Positions 16,899 to 25,985 of a stretch of 64,000 nt of DNA are shown one piece after another. A model generated the notes under the pieces. It did no database searches. It was given only the letters and a program-made list of their open reading frames with translations, and was not told the origin of the DNA. The stretch covers positions 522-64,521 of the forward strand of contig JAGLBE010000008.1 in NCBI GenBank assembly GCA_018260445.1, read 5' to 3'. Position 1 is the first letter of the stretch; each line of letters opens with the position of its first letter. The stretch is from Psychrobacter sp. Its GTDB lineage: Bacteria > Pseudomonadota > Gammaproteobacteria > Pseudomonadales > Moraxellaceae. The position numbers and the translations under genes are program-made.

Positions 16899-17675
16899 AT
16901 GAATATCGAAGCGAAAACATTTTTAGTCACCGGCGGTGCCTCAGGACTCGGCGAGGCGACAACCCGTCATTTAATTAGCCTGGGCGCCAATGTGGTGATT
17001 GCCGACCTCAATAGCGATGCGGGCGAGGCGTTGGTTGCTGAGCTTGGCGATAAAGCTCGGTTTGTGCGCTGCGACATTACCAGCAGTGAAGAGGTCAGCG
17101 CAGCCGTACAAACCGCAGAAGAGGATTTTGGCGGTTTGCATGGCAGCGTTAACTGTGCGGGTATTGCGATTGTGCAAAAGCTGCTTGACCGTGACAACAA
17201 CCCGGCAGATTTAGACAAGTTTAATAAAGGCATTCAAGTGAATTTAGTGGGTAGTTTTAATATTGCTCGCCTAGTGGCCTCCAGTATTGCCAAACGAGTC
17301 GCTGCAAGTGGTGGCCCTGCTAACCAAGACCAAGGTATCATTATCAACACCGCGTCGATTGCCGCATTTGATGGCCAAGTAGGGCAGGGCAGCTATGCGT
17401 CCTCCAAAGCCGGTGTTGTCGGTTTAAATTTACCGCTGGCTCGCGAGCTAACTCGGCATGGCATTCGCGTCATGACCATTGCGCCAGGGGTGTTTGCCAC
17501 GCCGATGATGTCGCAAATTCCTGAAGCGGCACGCCAGCAGTTAGAGGCCAGTGTGCCGTATCCCAAACGCTTGGGCGAGCCTAGTGAGTTTGCTAAATTG
17601 GTGGCACACATTATTGATAATGCCTATTTAAATGCCGATGTTATTCGTTTAGATGGCGCTATTCGTATGGTATAG
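16899..17675 (+). CDS. SDR-family 3-hydroxyacyl-CoA dehydrogenase (type 2-like)
   Basis: A 258-residue classical short-chain dehydrogenase. TGGASGLG (residues 11-18) binds NAD(H), the NCAG motif is near residue 86, a serine is in NTASIAAFDG near 150, and YASSK near 166 supplies the catalytic Tyr and Lys. Overall wording (GLGEATTRHL, GQGSYASSKAGVVGL, APGVFATPMM, DGAIRMV end) resembles the HSD17B10/3-hydroxyacyl-CoA dehydrogenase type 2 group, suggesting fatty-acid or branched-chain acyl-CoA oxidation. Good AAGGAT ribosome site; monocistronic, terminator downstream. Substrate is inferred only. Confidence 0.8.
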   Translation: MNIEAKTFLVTGGASGLGEATTRHLISLGANVVIADLNSDAGEALVAELGDKARFVRCDITSSEEVSAAVQTAEEDFGGLHGSVNCAGIAIVQKLLDRDNNPADLDKFNKGIQVNLVGSFNIARLVASSIAKRVAASGGPANQDQGIIINTASIAAFDGQVGQGSYASSKAGVVGLNLPLARELTRHGIRVMTIAPGVFATPMMSQIPEAARQQLEASVPYPKRLGEPSEFAKLVAHIIDNAYLNADVIRLDGAIRMV

Positions 17676-17813
17676 TTTTTAAAACCAGTAACGAAGGTTT
17701 TAAGCATCGAATATTGACAATTGACAATTGACAATCGAACGTTGAAACGTTGAATACTAGTGTTGTGACCCGTTTTAGAGGGTTTAAGCGGCGTTATTAG
17801 GCAAATATGCAAC

Positions 17814-17846
17814 AACCCATGCTGATATTTTAAGTGTGGGTTTTTT
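17814..17846 (+). terminator. Terminator after the SDR gene
   Basis: AACCCA pairs with TGGGTT and is followed by a run of T. Confidence 0.6.
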
Positions 17847-17871
17847 ATTAGCAACGTCGTGTTATCCTCAA

Positions 17872-18006
17872 TAGGACTTACGCATAATAAGACAATGTGA
17901 CGACTGGCAATTATTTTTGAATCGTCTAAAGGGAGAGCGAAGCCGCTCCAAAAATAATTACCAGTCACTTTAGGACGCTGTTCAATCATATTTTGCGTAA
18001 GTCCTA
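17872..18006. mobile_element. 135-bp MITE with intact inverted repeats and target duplication
   Basis: Perfect 13-bp terminal inverted repeats TAGGACTTACGCA (17872-17884) and TGCGTAAGTCCTA (17994-18006) are flanked by a 5-bp direct repeat CTCAA (17867-17871 and 18007-18011). Inside, long imperfect arms (GACTGGCAATTATTTTTG against CAAAAATAATTACCAGTC) fold the element into a hairpin around an AGAGCGAAGCCGCT core. No coding capacity, so it must have been moved by a transposase in trans. It sits 47 bp before ppnP. Confidence 0.88.
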
Positions 18007-18053
18007 CTCAAGCTGTCACGACGTTTATTTTTAACATTTTAGGAATAAATTAT

Positions 18054-18338
18054 ATGCCAAGCATCAATCAATATTTTGACAACAAAGTCACCTCCATAGC
18101 GTTTCAAACGGCTACCAAACCTGCCACAGTAGGGGTCATGGAAATTGGTGAGTACGAATTTAGCACCAGTGAGTTTGAAACCATGAGTGTGGTGAGTGGG
18201 GCATTAATGGTTAAACTCCCCGGTTCAGACAGCTATCAAACGTTTGCAACTGGCGATAGCTTTACCGTAGAGGCGAATCAAAGCTTTGCGGTTAAAGTAG
18301 CGGTTGAAACCGCTTATCTTTGCCTGTATGGTCAATAA
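18054..18338 (+). CDS. ppnP: Pyrimidine/purine nucleoside phosphorylase
   Basis: A 94-residue single-domain cupin of the PpnP (DUF1255, YaiE) family, which phosphorolyses several nucleosides to base and ribose-1-phosphate in salvage. Typical segments are [27 protein letters not shown] and [13 protein letters not shown]. Normal length; AGGAAT ribosome site. A MITE has inserted directly upstream, so its promoter may now lie in or have been altered by the element. Confidence 0.88.
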   Translation: MPSINQYFDNKVTSIAFQTATKPATVGVMEIGEYEFSTSEFETMSVVSGALMVKLPGSDSYQTFATGDSFTVEANQSFAVKVAVETAYLCLYGQ

Positions 18339-18531
18339 AGGTAGCAGATACCCGTAAGACAACCAAGGCTAGGCAAGGGCGCACCCGTCAGTATCAGCAA
18401 ACAGATGAGACAGCACTATTGGCTTTGCTACAAAAAAGTAGTGCTAGTCTTTGAATACGCCATCATCCCCCAAGCGACTCACTACGGTTTAACCATAAAC
18501 TCCTATCTGATGTGCTAACGAAGGCTTTTAT

Positions 18532-20361
18532 ATGCAAAACCCTGACCCCAAACCGCAAAAAAGCCCACTTGATTTTATTGCCGAAGCGTTTTGGGATGAC
18601 TTTGTGCAAGGTCGGCCTATCGAGGGTGGCGTATGGTTAGAGGCCTCATTACGTGCCTGTCATCTTGATGGCAGTCTGGCAAGTTTGCAGCGTCTCGATG
18701 TTTTTTTAGAGCAGGCGCAAGCGCAAAACAACAAACGCCCTGATTTGTTTATGCAAGATGCGCAGCGAGAAAACTTAGTCTTGTTTATTGGCTTTTATAT
18801 GGGGCGGGTATTGGCCGAGGCGTGGCAAACGCCGGGGACATGGGTGGGTCAAGCGTCTTTAATGAGTCGTTATCCACAATTGGCCATTCATCCGAACAAC
18901 CCTTTTCATTTTATGGCGTTGGATTATTCTACCTCTCAAGACGTCACCGAAGCCATGGTACACTCAGCCGCAAGCGAGCGTTTGTTTTTTGTGTTAGAGC
19001 CCATCGCTTTAACAATATTTGCCAAAAAAATCAAGATGCCACCGGTTATTGGAGAGCGTATAGCCCCAAGCGTTTTTGCAGCCGTACTAGAGCGCTTACC
19101 AGGGGATAAGCAAGCCGCGGCTTTAGAGTCGGTTCGCCTGTATACCGATACAGCTATTCAAACTAGTACAGTAACAAACGCGGACCCTATAAAGACATCA
19201 AGTATAGAGATCATAGACGCCCTACCAGCGGCAACATCCAAGCTAATCAGTGCACCAACTTTAGAATTATCAGAATTATCAGAATTATCAGAATTATCAG
19301 AGTTATCAGAGTTATCAGAGTTATCAGAGTTATCAGAGTTATCAGAGTTATCAAAGTTGCCGCAAACGGCCTCATCGCCAAGTGTCGTAGCAGAAGGGCT
19401 GCTGGCATCTAATATATCAGCAGATACTGTAACACTAAGCCAAGATGACGCCAAGAATGGCACGGGCGATACTGTGCCGATACATTCTGACGCCATCAGT
19501 CTAGCACAGACAGTGGTGCCGCCTACTGATCTAATAACGGTGAGCGTCTCCCAAAATAAGACCCATTTAGACGCCAGTACCGAGCCTGTATCTTTAGCTA
19601 AGGTAACTGGAGTGACTAATGCGACTAATGCGACTATAGCGAAACAGTCAGCTAAAAAACGTGCCCGGCCGCCTAAAAAAGCCGATGCGTTCAAAGAGCT
19701 GCGATATGAGCTGCAAACGTTAACGGTAGAGCAAGATAAAGACAATGCTGAGCTGGGAGCAATGTATGAGCGGGCTGCTAAAGTGCTCAAGCAGGTGGAT
19801 AGAGTGTTGGCAGCAGATACCCAACAGGACAGTCAAAACAGTCAAAACAGCCAAAACAGTCAAAATAATGAAAATAATGAAAATAATGAAAATAATGAAA
19901 AAACCGCTATAGAGGAGCGGTTGCCACCCCTGTATGAGGCCGAGAAACTTAGTAAACAGGCTAGGGTCGTTATCAAAAAGGCCGCCAGCCAAGGTTATAC
20001 AGCGGCTATGCTCCGCCTAGCGATGGATTACTATTTAGGTGAAGGCGTGCCGCAGGATGAACAAAAGGGGTTTGAGTGGGTGCAAAAGGCGGCTAAAGCC
20101 GGTGATATAAGAGGTATGCGCCAAATGAGCCGCTTATTCTATCAAGGCCTTGGCTGTGAGCAGAGTATGGAGCTTGGCCGCTATTGGTTGGAGCAAGCGG
20201 CAGAGCATGGGCATACCGGGGCAGCCGAGCTTTTAGACAGTTGGAGTACGGCGCAAACCTTAATGGATGAGCAAAAATTTGAGGCCACTATTGACCAGCG
20301 CTACCTAATTCTTATTGCTGTGGTGGTATTTATCGCCATAGTCATCAGTATTTTGATGTAA
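18532..20361 (+). CDS. Sel1-repeat protein with low-complexity linkers and C-terminal membrane anchor
   Basis: 609 residues. An N-terminal domain of about 210 residues that I do not recognise is followed by a long S/T/A-rich linker containing an ELS tandem array (about residues 244-276) and a second NSQ/NEN array (about 436-458). Then come two or three Sel1 repeats (AASQGYTAAMLRLAMDYYLGEG, GDIRGMRQMSRLFYQGLG) and a single C-terminal membrane helix (YLILIAVVVFIAIVISILM) like a tail anchor. No signal peptide. Sel1 repeats usually mediate protein contacts; the partner is unknown. Confidence 0.65.
   Translation: MQNPDPKPQKSPLDFIAEAFWDDFVQGRPIEGGVWLEASLRACHLDGSLASLQRLDVFLEQAQAQNNKRPDLFMQDAQRENLVLFIGFYMGRVLAEAWQTPGTWVGQASLMSRYPQLAIHPNNPFHFMALDYSTSQDVTEAMVHSAASERLFFVLEPIALTIFAKKIKMPPVIGERIAPSVFAAVLERLPGDKQAAALESVRLYTDTAIQTSTVTNADPIKTSSIEIIDALPAATSKLISAPTLELSELSELSELSELSELSELSELSELSELSKLPQTASSPSVVAEGLLASNISADTVTLSQDDAKNGTGDTVPIHSDAISLAQTVVPPTDLITVSVSQNKTHLDASTEPVSLAKVTGVTNATNATIAKQSAKKRARPPKKADAFKELRYELQTLTVEQDKDNAELGAMYERAAKVLKQVDRVLAADTQQDSQNSQNSQNSQNNENNENNENNEKTAIEERLPPLYEAEKLSKQARVVIKKAASQGYTAAMLRLAMDYYLGEGVPQDEQKGFEWVQKAAKAGDIRGMRQMSRLFYQGLGCEQSMELGRYWLEQAAEHGHTGAAELLDSWSTAQTLMDEQKFEATIDQRYLILIAVVVFIAIVISILM
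19261..19358. repeat. In-frame 9-bp array TTATCAGA(A/G)
   Basis: About ten copies of TTATCAGAA or TTATCAGAG encode ELS repeats in the Sel1 protein. The 3' end changes to TCAAAG. Confidence 0.9.
19837..19902. repeat. In-frame 9-bp arrays CAAAACAGT and AATAATGAA
   Basis: Four CAAAACAG(T/C) units are followed by about four AATAATGAA units, encoding NSQ and NEN repeats in the same protein. Confidence 0.85.
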
Positions 20362-20443
20362 ATGATTGGTTATAAGCAATATACTACGCCAGAAAAACGG
20401 CGTGAGGACCTAATAGTATGAGCAATCTGTATGAGCAATCCGT

Positions 20444-21988
20444 ATGAGCAATGAAAGTCGCATCAAGGCCCGTTTAACGCCTTGGTATTATCAACCACTT
20501 ATTAGACTCGTTAAACCTTTGTACCAAATCATGGTATGGCGTCGCCATCAAACAGCGCAGCAGACCGACGTGCCTATTGCTAACTATCAAGACGAGCGTA
20601 ACAGCCGTTTTGGTTATCGCTATCCTGCGCCGCCGCAGTTGCCGGCTCATTTTTCAACGTTAGCGGCTACCTCTAGGGTAACAGCAACAGCCCTATCAGC
20701 AACGCCGCAGCAAACATACGTGGGCCTTAGCATCTGGTGTCATGCGGTATCGCTTGGGGAAACCAATACCATCGCCCCCATGCTGCAACTGCTGTTACAA
20801 AGGGGGGCGACGATATGGCTCACCAATACCACTCAAACCGGCTTTGCCCGAGCAGAAATACTATTTAGCGCAGCGATAACATCGCGGCAACTGGTGCATA
20901 CGTTTGTGCCAGTGGATGCGCAAACAGTGGTAGAAAAATTTGTTGAGCATGCGCAGCCAAATTTGGCGCTGTTTGTAGAAACTGAGCTTTGGGCGACCAC
21001 CCTTGAGGTTTTGGCGCAGCGGCAGATACCCTCGGTGTTGGTGAATGCAAGACTGTCGCAAAAGTCGTTTAAGCGCTATCAAAAGTTTGCAGCGTTAAGC
21101 TATAGCATGATGCAAAATATCAGCCTCATTATTGCCCAAGACGATGAGTCCGCCAAGCGTTTTCGCCAACTTGGCGCCGCTGCAGCCAAAATACGCCGTG
21201 CTGACTCGCTAAAGTGGTCAAGCGGTCAAATGCCAAGCGCCAGTTTAGAAGCGTCAGTACCCGTAATGCCTGCTTTTGCCCAAGACCCTGCAGCCCTTAA
21301 GCGCCCAATCTGGGTGGCAGGCAGCACCCATGCGCAAGAAGAGCAAGGGCTGCTACAAGTGCAGCAACGTCTTATTCAGCAAGCCGCCCTAAAAAACACC
21401 TTACTGATTATAGTGCCACGCCATCCGGAGCGATTTGCGGCAGTGGCAAGTTTGCTCGATGCGTCCGGCCTTGTGGTACATCGGCGCAGCCACGCTGAGC
21501 ACATAACGCTTAATACGCAAGTGTATTTGGTCAATAGCATGGGCGAGCTTGAGCAAAGCTATCAGCTGGCAGATGTGGCGTTTGTTGGCGGCTCTCTGGT
21601 CAATGTTGGCGGCCATAACCCGATTGAAGCGAGCCGTTTGGCAAAGCCTGTGGTCATGGGCCCCTACACCCAATCTTGCCAAACCTTGGTCACCGAGCTG
21701 GGTAACGTAGGGGCACTACAAGTCGTGAGTGACCCAAATAATCTCACAGCAGCACCAAAGCGCGTGACAGGGCGGGTGAAAGGCAGCGTGACAGCGCCTT
21801 TACGAGAGGGTTTATTAGAGAGTTTGCAAGCCATGGTGACCCAATGGTTGATGCATCCTGACCAAGCGAAGCAGGCCGGCAAGCGGGGGCAGGCATTGGT
21901 GATACAGAAACAGGCGGCCATGAGTCAGCAACTGGCGATGATTGATACGCTATTAGCAAAACGCCCTGACACCTTAGTGAATGCTTAG
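20444..21988 (+). CDS. waaA: 3-deoxy-D-manno-octulosonic acid (Kdo) transferase
   Basis: A 514-residue GT30 glycosyltransferase adding Kdo from CMP-Kdo to lipid A precursor at the inner membrane. Signature stretches: IWCHAVSLGETNTIAPML, LFVETELWATTLEVL, SVLVNARLSQKSFKRY, WVAGSTHAQEEQGLL and FVGGSLVNVGGHNPIEASR. The protein is longer than the usual ~425 residues, with an N-terminal extension and an insertion of poor complexity near residue 70 and another near 425. The start follows three copies of TATGAGCAATC, making the exact ATG ambiguous (20418, 20431 or 20444). Confidence 0.9.
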   Translation: MSNESRIKARLTPWYYQPLIRLVKPLYQIMVWRRHQTAQQTDVPIANYQDERNSRFGYRYPAPPQLPAHFSTLAATSRVTATALSATPQQTYVGLSIWCHAVSLGETNTIAPMLQLLLQRGATIWLTNTTQTGFARAEILFSAAITSRQLVHTFVPVDAQTVVEKFVEHAQPNLALFVETELWATTLEVLAQRQIPSVLVNARLSQKSFKRYQKFAALSYSMMQNISLIIAQDDESAKRFRQLGAAAAKIRRADSLKWSSGQMPSASLEASVPVMPAFAQDPAALKRPIWVAGSTHAQEEQGLLQVQQRLIQQAALKNTLLIIVPRHPERFAAVASLLDASGLVVHRRSHAEHITLNTQVYLVNSMGELEQSYQLADVAFVGGSLVNVGGHNPIEASRLAKPVVMGPYTQSCQTLVTELGNVGALQVVSDPNNLTAAPKRVTGRVKGSVTAPLREGLLESLQAMVTQWLMHPDQAKQAGKRGQALVIQKQAAMSQQLAMIDTLLAKRPDTLVNA

Positions 21989-22063
21989 CGCTGGGTTGCT
22001 AAGTATAAAATAACGCTTTTTAAAATACGCCTCTTAAAAACACGCCCATAAAGTGAATTCCAG

Positions 22064-22834
22064 ATGAATATTGTACTCCTGCCCGCAGCTGCTTATGGCC
22101 AAAGCGATTTTGTACTACGTGACCCGGCGACAGTGCACCATATAAAAAACGTGCTAAAACTGCACAGTGGCGATACGTTAAAAATCGGGGTGTTGATGGG
22201 GAATATTGGCCTAGCGACTGTGGCAAGGGTTTATACAGATGCTATTTATCTGACAGATATTTGCTGCGAGCAGCCCGCGCCTATAAAACTCGATTTAACC
22301 GTGATTTTAGCCTTACCACGCCCAAAAGTACTGCGCCGGTTGCTGATGGATATGACAGCGATAGGGGTCAAGCAAATAATACTGGTCAACAGCTATCGCA
22401 CCGATAAAAGTTATTGGCAAAGCCCCATGCTGGCACGGATAGACGAGTTTGTGTTACAAGGCTTGCAACAAGGGGTCGATACCGTGCCGCCAAGCGTGCA
22501 GCTAAAAAAACGCTTTAAACCTTTTGTGGAAGACGAGCTTAGCATTTGGGTACAGTCGCAGCCCCAATTATTGCAATCGACATTGCAATCGACATTGCAA
22601 CCAGCATTGCAGCCGCAGCGTATGGTGGTGGCGCATCCTTATGCAAAGCTGGCCTTGAGCGATTATGAGGCCATGCAGGGCCAAGCGCAAATCGTTTGCA
22701 TCGGTGCTGAGGGTGGCTGGATAGATTACGAGTTACAGCTATTCTCCCAACAAGGCGCGCATACGGTTGGTCTAGGCGCCCGTATCCTGCGCACCGAAGC
22801 CGCGGTGAATGTTTTATGCGGGCGGTATTTATAA
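22064..22834 (+). CDS. rsmE: 16S rRNA m3U1498 methyltransferase
   Basis: A 256-residue SPOUT methyltransferase with an N-terminal PUA-like domain (HHIKNVLKLHSGDTLKI) and a C-terminal trefoil knot (CIGAEGGWIDYEL, then LGARILRTEAAV) that binds AdoMet. It methylates U1498 of 16S rRNA. Between the two parts is a small in-frame repeat, LQSTLQSTLQPALQP, from a 12-bp unit at about 22569-22616. Close spacing after waaA suggests cotranscription. Confidence 0.92.
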   Translation: MNIVLLPAAAYGQSDFVLRDPATVHHIKNVLKLHSGDTLKIGVLMGNIGLATVARVYTDAIYLTDICCEQPAPIKLDLTVILALPRPKVLRRLLMDMTAIGVKQIILVNSYRTDKSYWQSPMLARIDEFVLQGLQQGVDTVPPSVQLKKRFKPFVEDELSIWVQSQPQLLQSTLQSTLQPALQPQRMVVAHPYAKLALSDYEAMQGQAQIVCIGAEGGWIDYELQLFSQQGAHTVGLGARILRTEAAVNVLCGRYL

Positions 22835-22980
22835 GAAGCTGCAGCCTTAAGCTTAGCGGAACATACTGGCCAAGCCCATTTCTGGTGACCCTCCTTTATG
22901 TCTTCTTTTTTTATTTTTTTTGCTGACCTTATTGTTGTCGCTAGCAACCGTTTGTTTTAATATCTCAAGGCTTGAATAGT

Positions 22981-23030
22981 TCAAGGTATTAATGTTTCAA
23001 GGTATTGCTGTTTCAAGGTATTGCTGTTTC
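22981..23030. repeat. 16-bp tandem repeat before the FutA-like gene
   Basis: Three copies of TTCAAGGTATTGCTGT or close variants lie 27 bp upstream of the next start codon. Nothing else is recognised in 22835-23056. Confidence 0.75.
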
Positions 23031-23056
23031 ATCGACCCTAATCATAGGCTTAACGC

Positions 23057-24358
23057 ATGCACCAATTTGTTGCCAATTCTACCTATTTTTTGCTGTTAAT
23101 TATCATCATTAGTATAGGGATGATTGGGTTTAATAGCTTTCAAAATACAGCTAACCCCCAGATGACCGCAGCGGCCAGTCAGCAAACGGCCATACAAGGT
23201 ACGGTGATTCAAGTGGGCACAGACCTGGATATGCGAGAACTGCAGCCCATTAGTAAGGCGTATTATCAGCAATCAGGGGTGCGCATTGAATGGTTGCCGA
23301 TTGTCAGTACCGAGCCGAATATAACTGCGGCGAATGATGCAATAACCCATCCCACCCTCAATTTAGCGGACAATCTTGCAACCAATCTTGCAACCAATCC
23401 AGCAACCAACCCAATTATGCAACAACAGAATCAGGCTCACCAACAAAGCGACCCAAGCGTAACCCTACTCACCTTGCACCCCAATAAACCAAAACCACTT
23501 AAGTTAGGGCAGGGCTTAGATATGCTGCTGATGCACAGCGCTTATAGCCTAGACATCGCCAGTCAAAACCATCAATTGCAGGCGCTAGGTTCTGAGGACT
23601 TAATGAGTAAAATTCCAAAAGTCTATCAAGATCCTGCTGGTCAATGGTTTGGCGTCAGTCAGTATGGCCGCACGATGGTTTACCATAAAAATCGGGTGAA
23701 TCCGGCTGAGCTGGTGAACTATAGCGTCGTTGCGGCGGACAAATGGTTGGGTAAACTGTGTATGACCTCGCTGATGCATTCTGACAATCAGGCCATTGCC
23801 AAACTGCTGCAAACCTACCGCGGTGAGAAAGAAACAGCAGAGATTTTGGCCGGTTGGCAGCGCAACATGGGTAAGCCTTTGCCAGATGATGCCCATGTGT
23901 TAGCGCAAATTGAACAAGGCAACTGTGATGTCGGCATTGTGAATAGCGACGCCTTTTGGCAGTATGCCAAAACCAACCCCGCAACGCTCGTGCGCCTCAC
24001 TTGGGCGAATCAGATTAACCAAGGGGTAGTGACCAATACCCTTACCGCAGCTGCAGTCGCAGAGGGTAACGACATTGGAGCGGCGCTAGGCTTTATGGAA
24101 TGGTTGTTGAGTGATAAAGGGCAGGCTCTGCTGGCTTTTTATACCAGTACCTTTCCTGTGGTTGCCTTAACCGAGGCGGATATCAATCAACAAGCCATAC
24201 GCCCGCTGTGGGCAAACTATAAGGTCGATAGTACGCCATTGGCGACGATTATGGCCAATAAAAGTATGCTTAAACCGGCGCTCGTTGGGGTAGCGCCCAA
24301 TCTGCCTGTAAGTCCACCAGCAGACATGGCAACAAATGGGCAGGCAGCTACCCAATAG
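23057..24358 (+). CDS. Divergent paralogue of a ferric-iron ABC binding protein
   Basis: 433 residues with an N-terminal membrane anchor or uncleaved signal (YFLLLIIIISIGMIGF, about residues 9-24). The rest aligns by eye with the FbpA/FutA-type protein encoded next: WFGVSQYGRTMVY/WTGLSLRARTIFY, WLGKLCMTS/WRGKLCLRT and CDVGIVNSDAFWQYAKTNP/CEVGIANSYYYGRILEENP. The tyrosine cluster that ligates Fe3+ in this family is replaced by DAFW, so binding of iron in the usual way is unlikely. It also contains a NLATNLATNPATNP insert from a 12-bp repeat (about 23375-23414). Possible roles: a different ligand or an accessory subunit. Confidence 0.7.
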   Translation: MHQFVANSTYFLLLIIIISIGMIGFNSFQNTANPQMTAAASQQTAIQGTVIQVGTDLDMRELQPISKAYYQQSGVRIEWLPIVSTEPNITAANDAITHPTLNLADNLATNLATNPATNPIMQQQNQAHQQSDPSVTLLTLHPNKPKPLKLGQGLDMLLMHSAYSLDIASQNHQLQALGSEDLMSKIPKVYQDPAGQWFGVSQYGRTMVYHKNRVNPAELVNYSVVAADKWLGKLCMTSLMHSDNQAIAKLLQTYRGEKETAEILAGWQRNMGKPLPDDAHVLAQIEQGNCDVGIVNSDAFWQYAKTNPATLVRLTWANQINQGVVTNTLTAAAVAEGNDIGAALGFMEWLLSDKGQALLAFYTSTFPVVALTEADINQQAIRPLWANYKVDSTPLATIMANKSMLKPALVGVAPNLPVSPPADMATNGQAATQ

Positions 24359-24380
24359 GGGTCTGTCAAACCCTAGAATT

Positions 24381-24500
24381 ACCCGACTCTCAACTTATTA
24401 AAACTCATTGTAGGCTGGTGCTTTTAGCCCAGCAAATGCGTACTTTTATTAAAAATGCTAGACTAAAGCCACTGCTTACGTTAAGAGTTAAGAGTCGGGT
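24381..24500. repeat. 120-bp imperfect palindromic element
   Basis: ACCCGACTCTCAACTTA at 24381 is inverted at 24483-24500 (TTAAGAGTTAAGAGTCGGGT). Inside is a small hairpin GCTGGTGCTTTTAGCCCAGC at 24414-24433. It is non-coding and resembles a MITE or REP-like element; the ends differ from the TAGGACTTACGCA family. Confidence 0.5.
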
Positions 24501-24508
24501 TAGAAGTG

Positions 24509-24525
24509 TATTTTGCGCAAGTCCT
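24509..24525. mobile_element. Solo end of the TAGGACTTACGCA MITE
   Basis: TATTTTGCGCAAGTCCT matches the right end of the intact element at 17990-18005 with one change. No partner end is visible, so this is a fragment. Confidence 0.5.
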
Positions 24526-24566
24526 CATCTTATTATTGAATCGCTATTTCCAGCCATTTAGTGAGC

Positions 24567-24597
24567 ATTATCATTTGGTATTGATAATTATTACTAT
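24567..24597 (+). promoter_or_regulatory. Candidate Fur box upstream of fbpA
   Basis: ATTATCATT and TTGATAATTATTACTAT lie close together, built from the NATWAT hexamers of Fur sites, about 100 bp before the ferric-iron binding-protein gene. Iron repression is the expected control; binding is inferred. Confidence 0.5.
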
Positions 24598-24695
24598 TTG
24601 TATTACTATGTTGATTCTAGTTTGCGGTTATGCAAACGGACGTCAGTTGGTGGTTACTAACTGGATATAGTCAATAAACTTTTTTAGAGGCATAT

Positions 24696-25889
24696 ATGGG
24701 TATTCGCAACAACCTGAATCACTTAACGACATTGCAGACTAATGAAAAAAGGGCTACTGCCACTTTGCTTAGCGCCGCGATGCTAAGCGCACTTAGCCTA
24801 GTCGCAGGTTGCAACCAAGCGCCCAAAGCAGCAGATGGCGAGGTGGCTGCCGCAGCTAGTGCTGATGCAGAAAATCCAGTTGCGTCAACACCGGCGACTA
24901 CTCTAGGTGCAACCGATTCTGCCAGCGTGGCGGCGTCTACCGAGCCTGTGACTATTTATTCGTCCCGCAATGAGCAATTGATTCAGCCACTATTAGACCA
25001 ATTTACCAAAGAAACTGGTACACCTGTTGAGCTGGTGACCGATGATAGTGGCCCATTAATAGCACGTTTCTAAGCCGAGGGTGGCAATACGCAAGCAGAT
25101 ATGTTTTTAACCGTCGATGCAGGCAATTTATGGCAAGCCGGCGAACAAGGGTTACTGCAACCGTTACAATCGACGCTGGTCAATACCAACGTGCCGCAAA
25201 AGTACCGTGCCGATAACGATTTATGGACGGGGTTGTCCTTGCGGGCGCGAACCATTTTTTATGACCCAGCCAAGGTAGCCCCAACCGATTTGTCCACCTA
25301 TGCCGATTTAGCAGACCCCAAATGGCGAGGCAAGCTGTGCCTGCGCACCGCCAAAAAAGTCTACAATCAATCCTTAGTGGCGAGTATGATTGAGCATTAT
25401 GGCGAAGAAAAAACCGAAGAAATTGTCAAAGGCTGGGTTGCCAATTTAGCTGCCCCGGTGTTTAGTAATGATACTAAAATGCTTGAGGCCATCGCTGCGG
25501 GCCAATGTGAAGTCGGCATTGCCAATAGCTATTATTATGGGCGTATTTTGGAAGAAAACCCGGATTTCCCCGTTAAGATATTTTGGCCGAACCAAGGCGC
25601 TAACGGCACGGATGCCACCGGCGTTCATGTCAATGTATCGGGTGCTGGTATTGTCAAAAATGCAGATAATGTAGTGGGTGCTCGCCAGTTGATTGAGTGG
25701 TTATCGTCAGATACTGCCCAAGGCGAATATGCCAGCGGCGATAAAGAATATCCGGTAAAAGCTGGTATTGATGAGTCGGATATGCTGCGCTCGTGGGGGC
25801 CGTTTAAACAAGATGATATCAATGTTAGCGTGTTTGGGCAGCGTCAAGGCGAAGCGGTTAAATTAATGGATCGGGCGGGCTACGAGTAA
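24696..25889 (+). pseudogene. fbpA: Ferric-iron ABC transporter binding protein interrupted by an in-frame TAA
   Basis: A single 398-codon frame encodes an FbpA/FutA-type lipoprotein but has TAA at 25071-25073 (codon 126). Codons 1-125 give a lipoprotein signal (LSLVAGC, Cys39) and the start of domain I (TIYSSRNEQLIQPLLDQF, then LIARF). The frame continues unchanged as AEGGNTQADMFLTVDAGNLW to a normal C-terminus including the iron site NSYYYGR. The expected residue at the stop is Q or K, one base from TAA. The 3' part alone (first ATG at 25101) lacks a signal peptide. Either a recent nonsense mutation, a readthrough codon or a sequencing error; the permease and ATPase genes downstream are intact. 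Confidence 0.85.
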
Positions 25890-25985
25890 CTGGATGAATA
25901 ACAGATTAATGCTATTTATAGCAATAACTCATTTCAAGACGTGCTTTATTGGATAACGGCATATGCCAAGGTGGTCAAGCTATTT

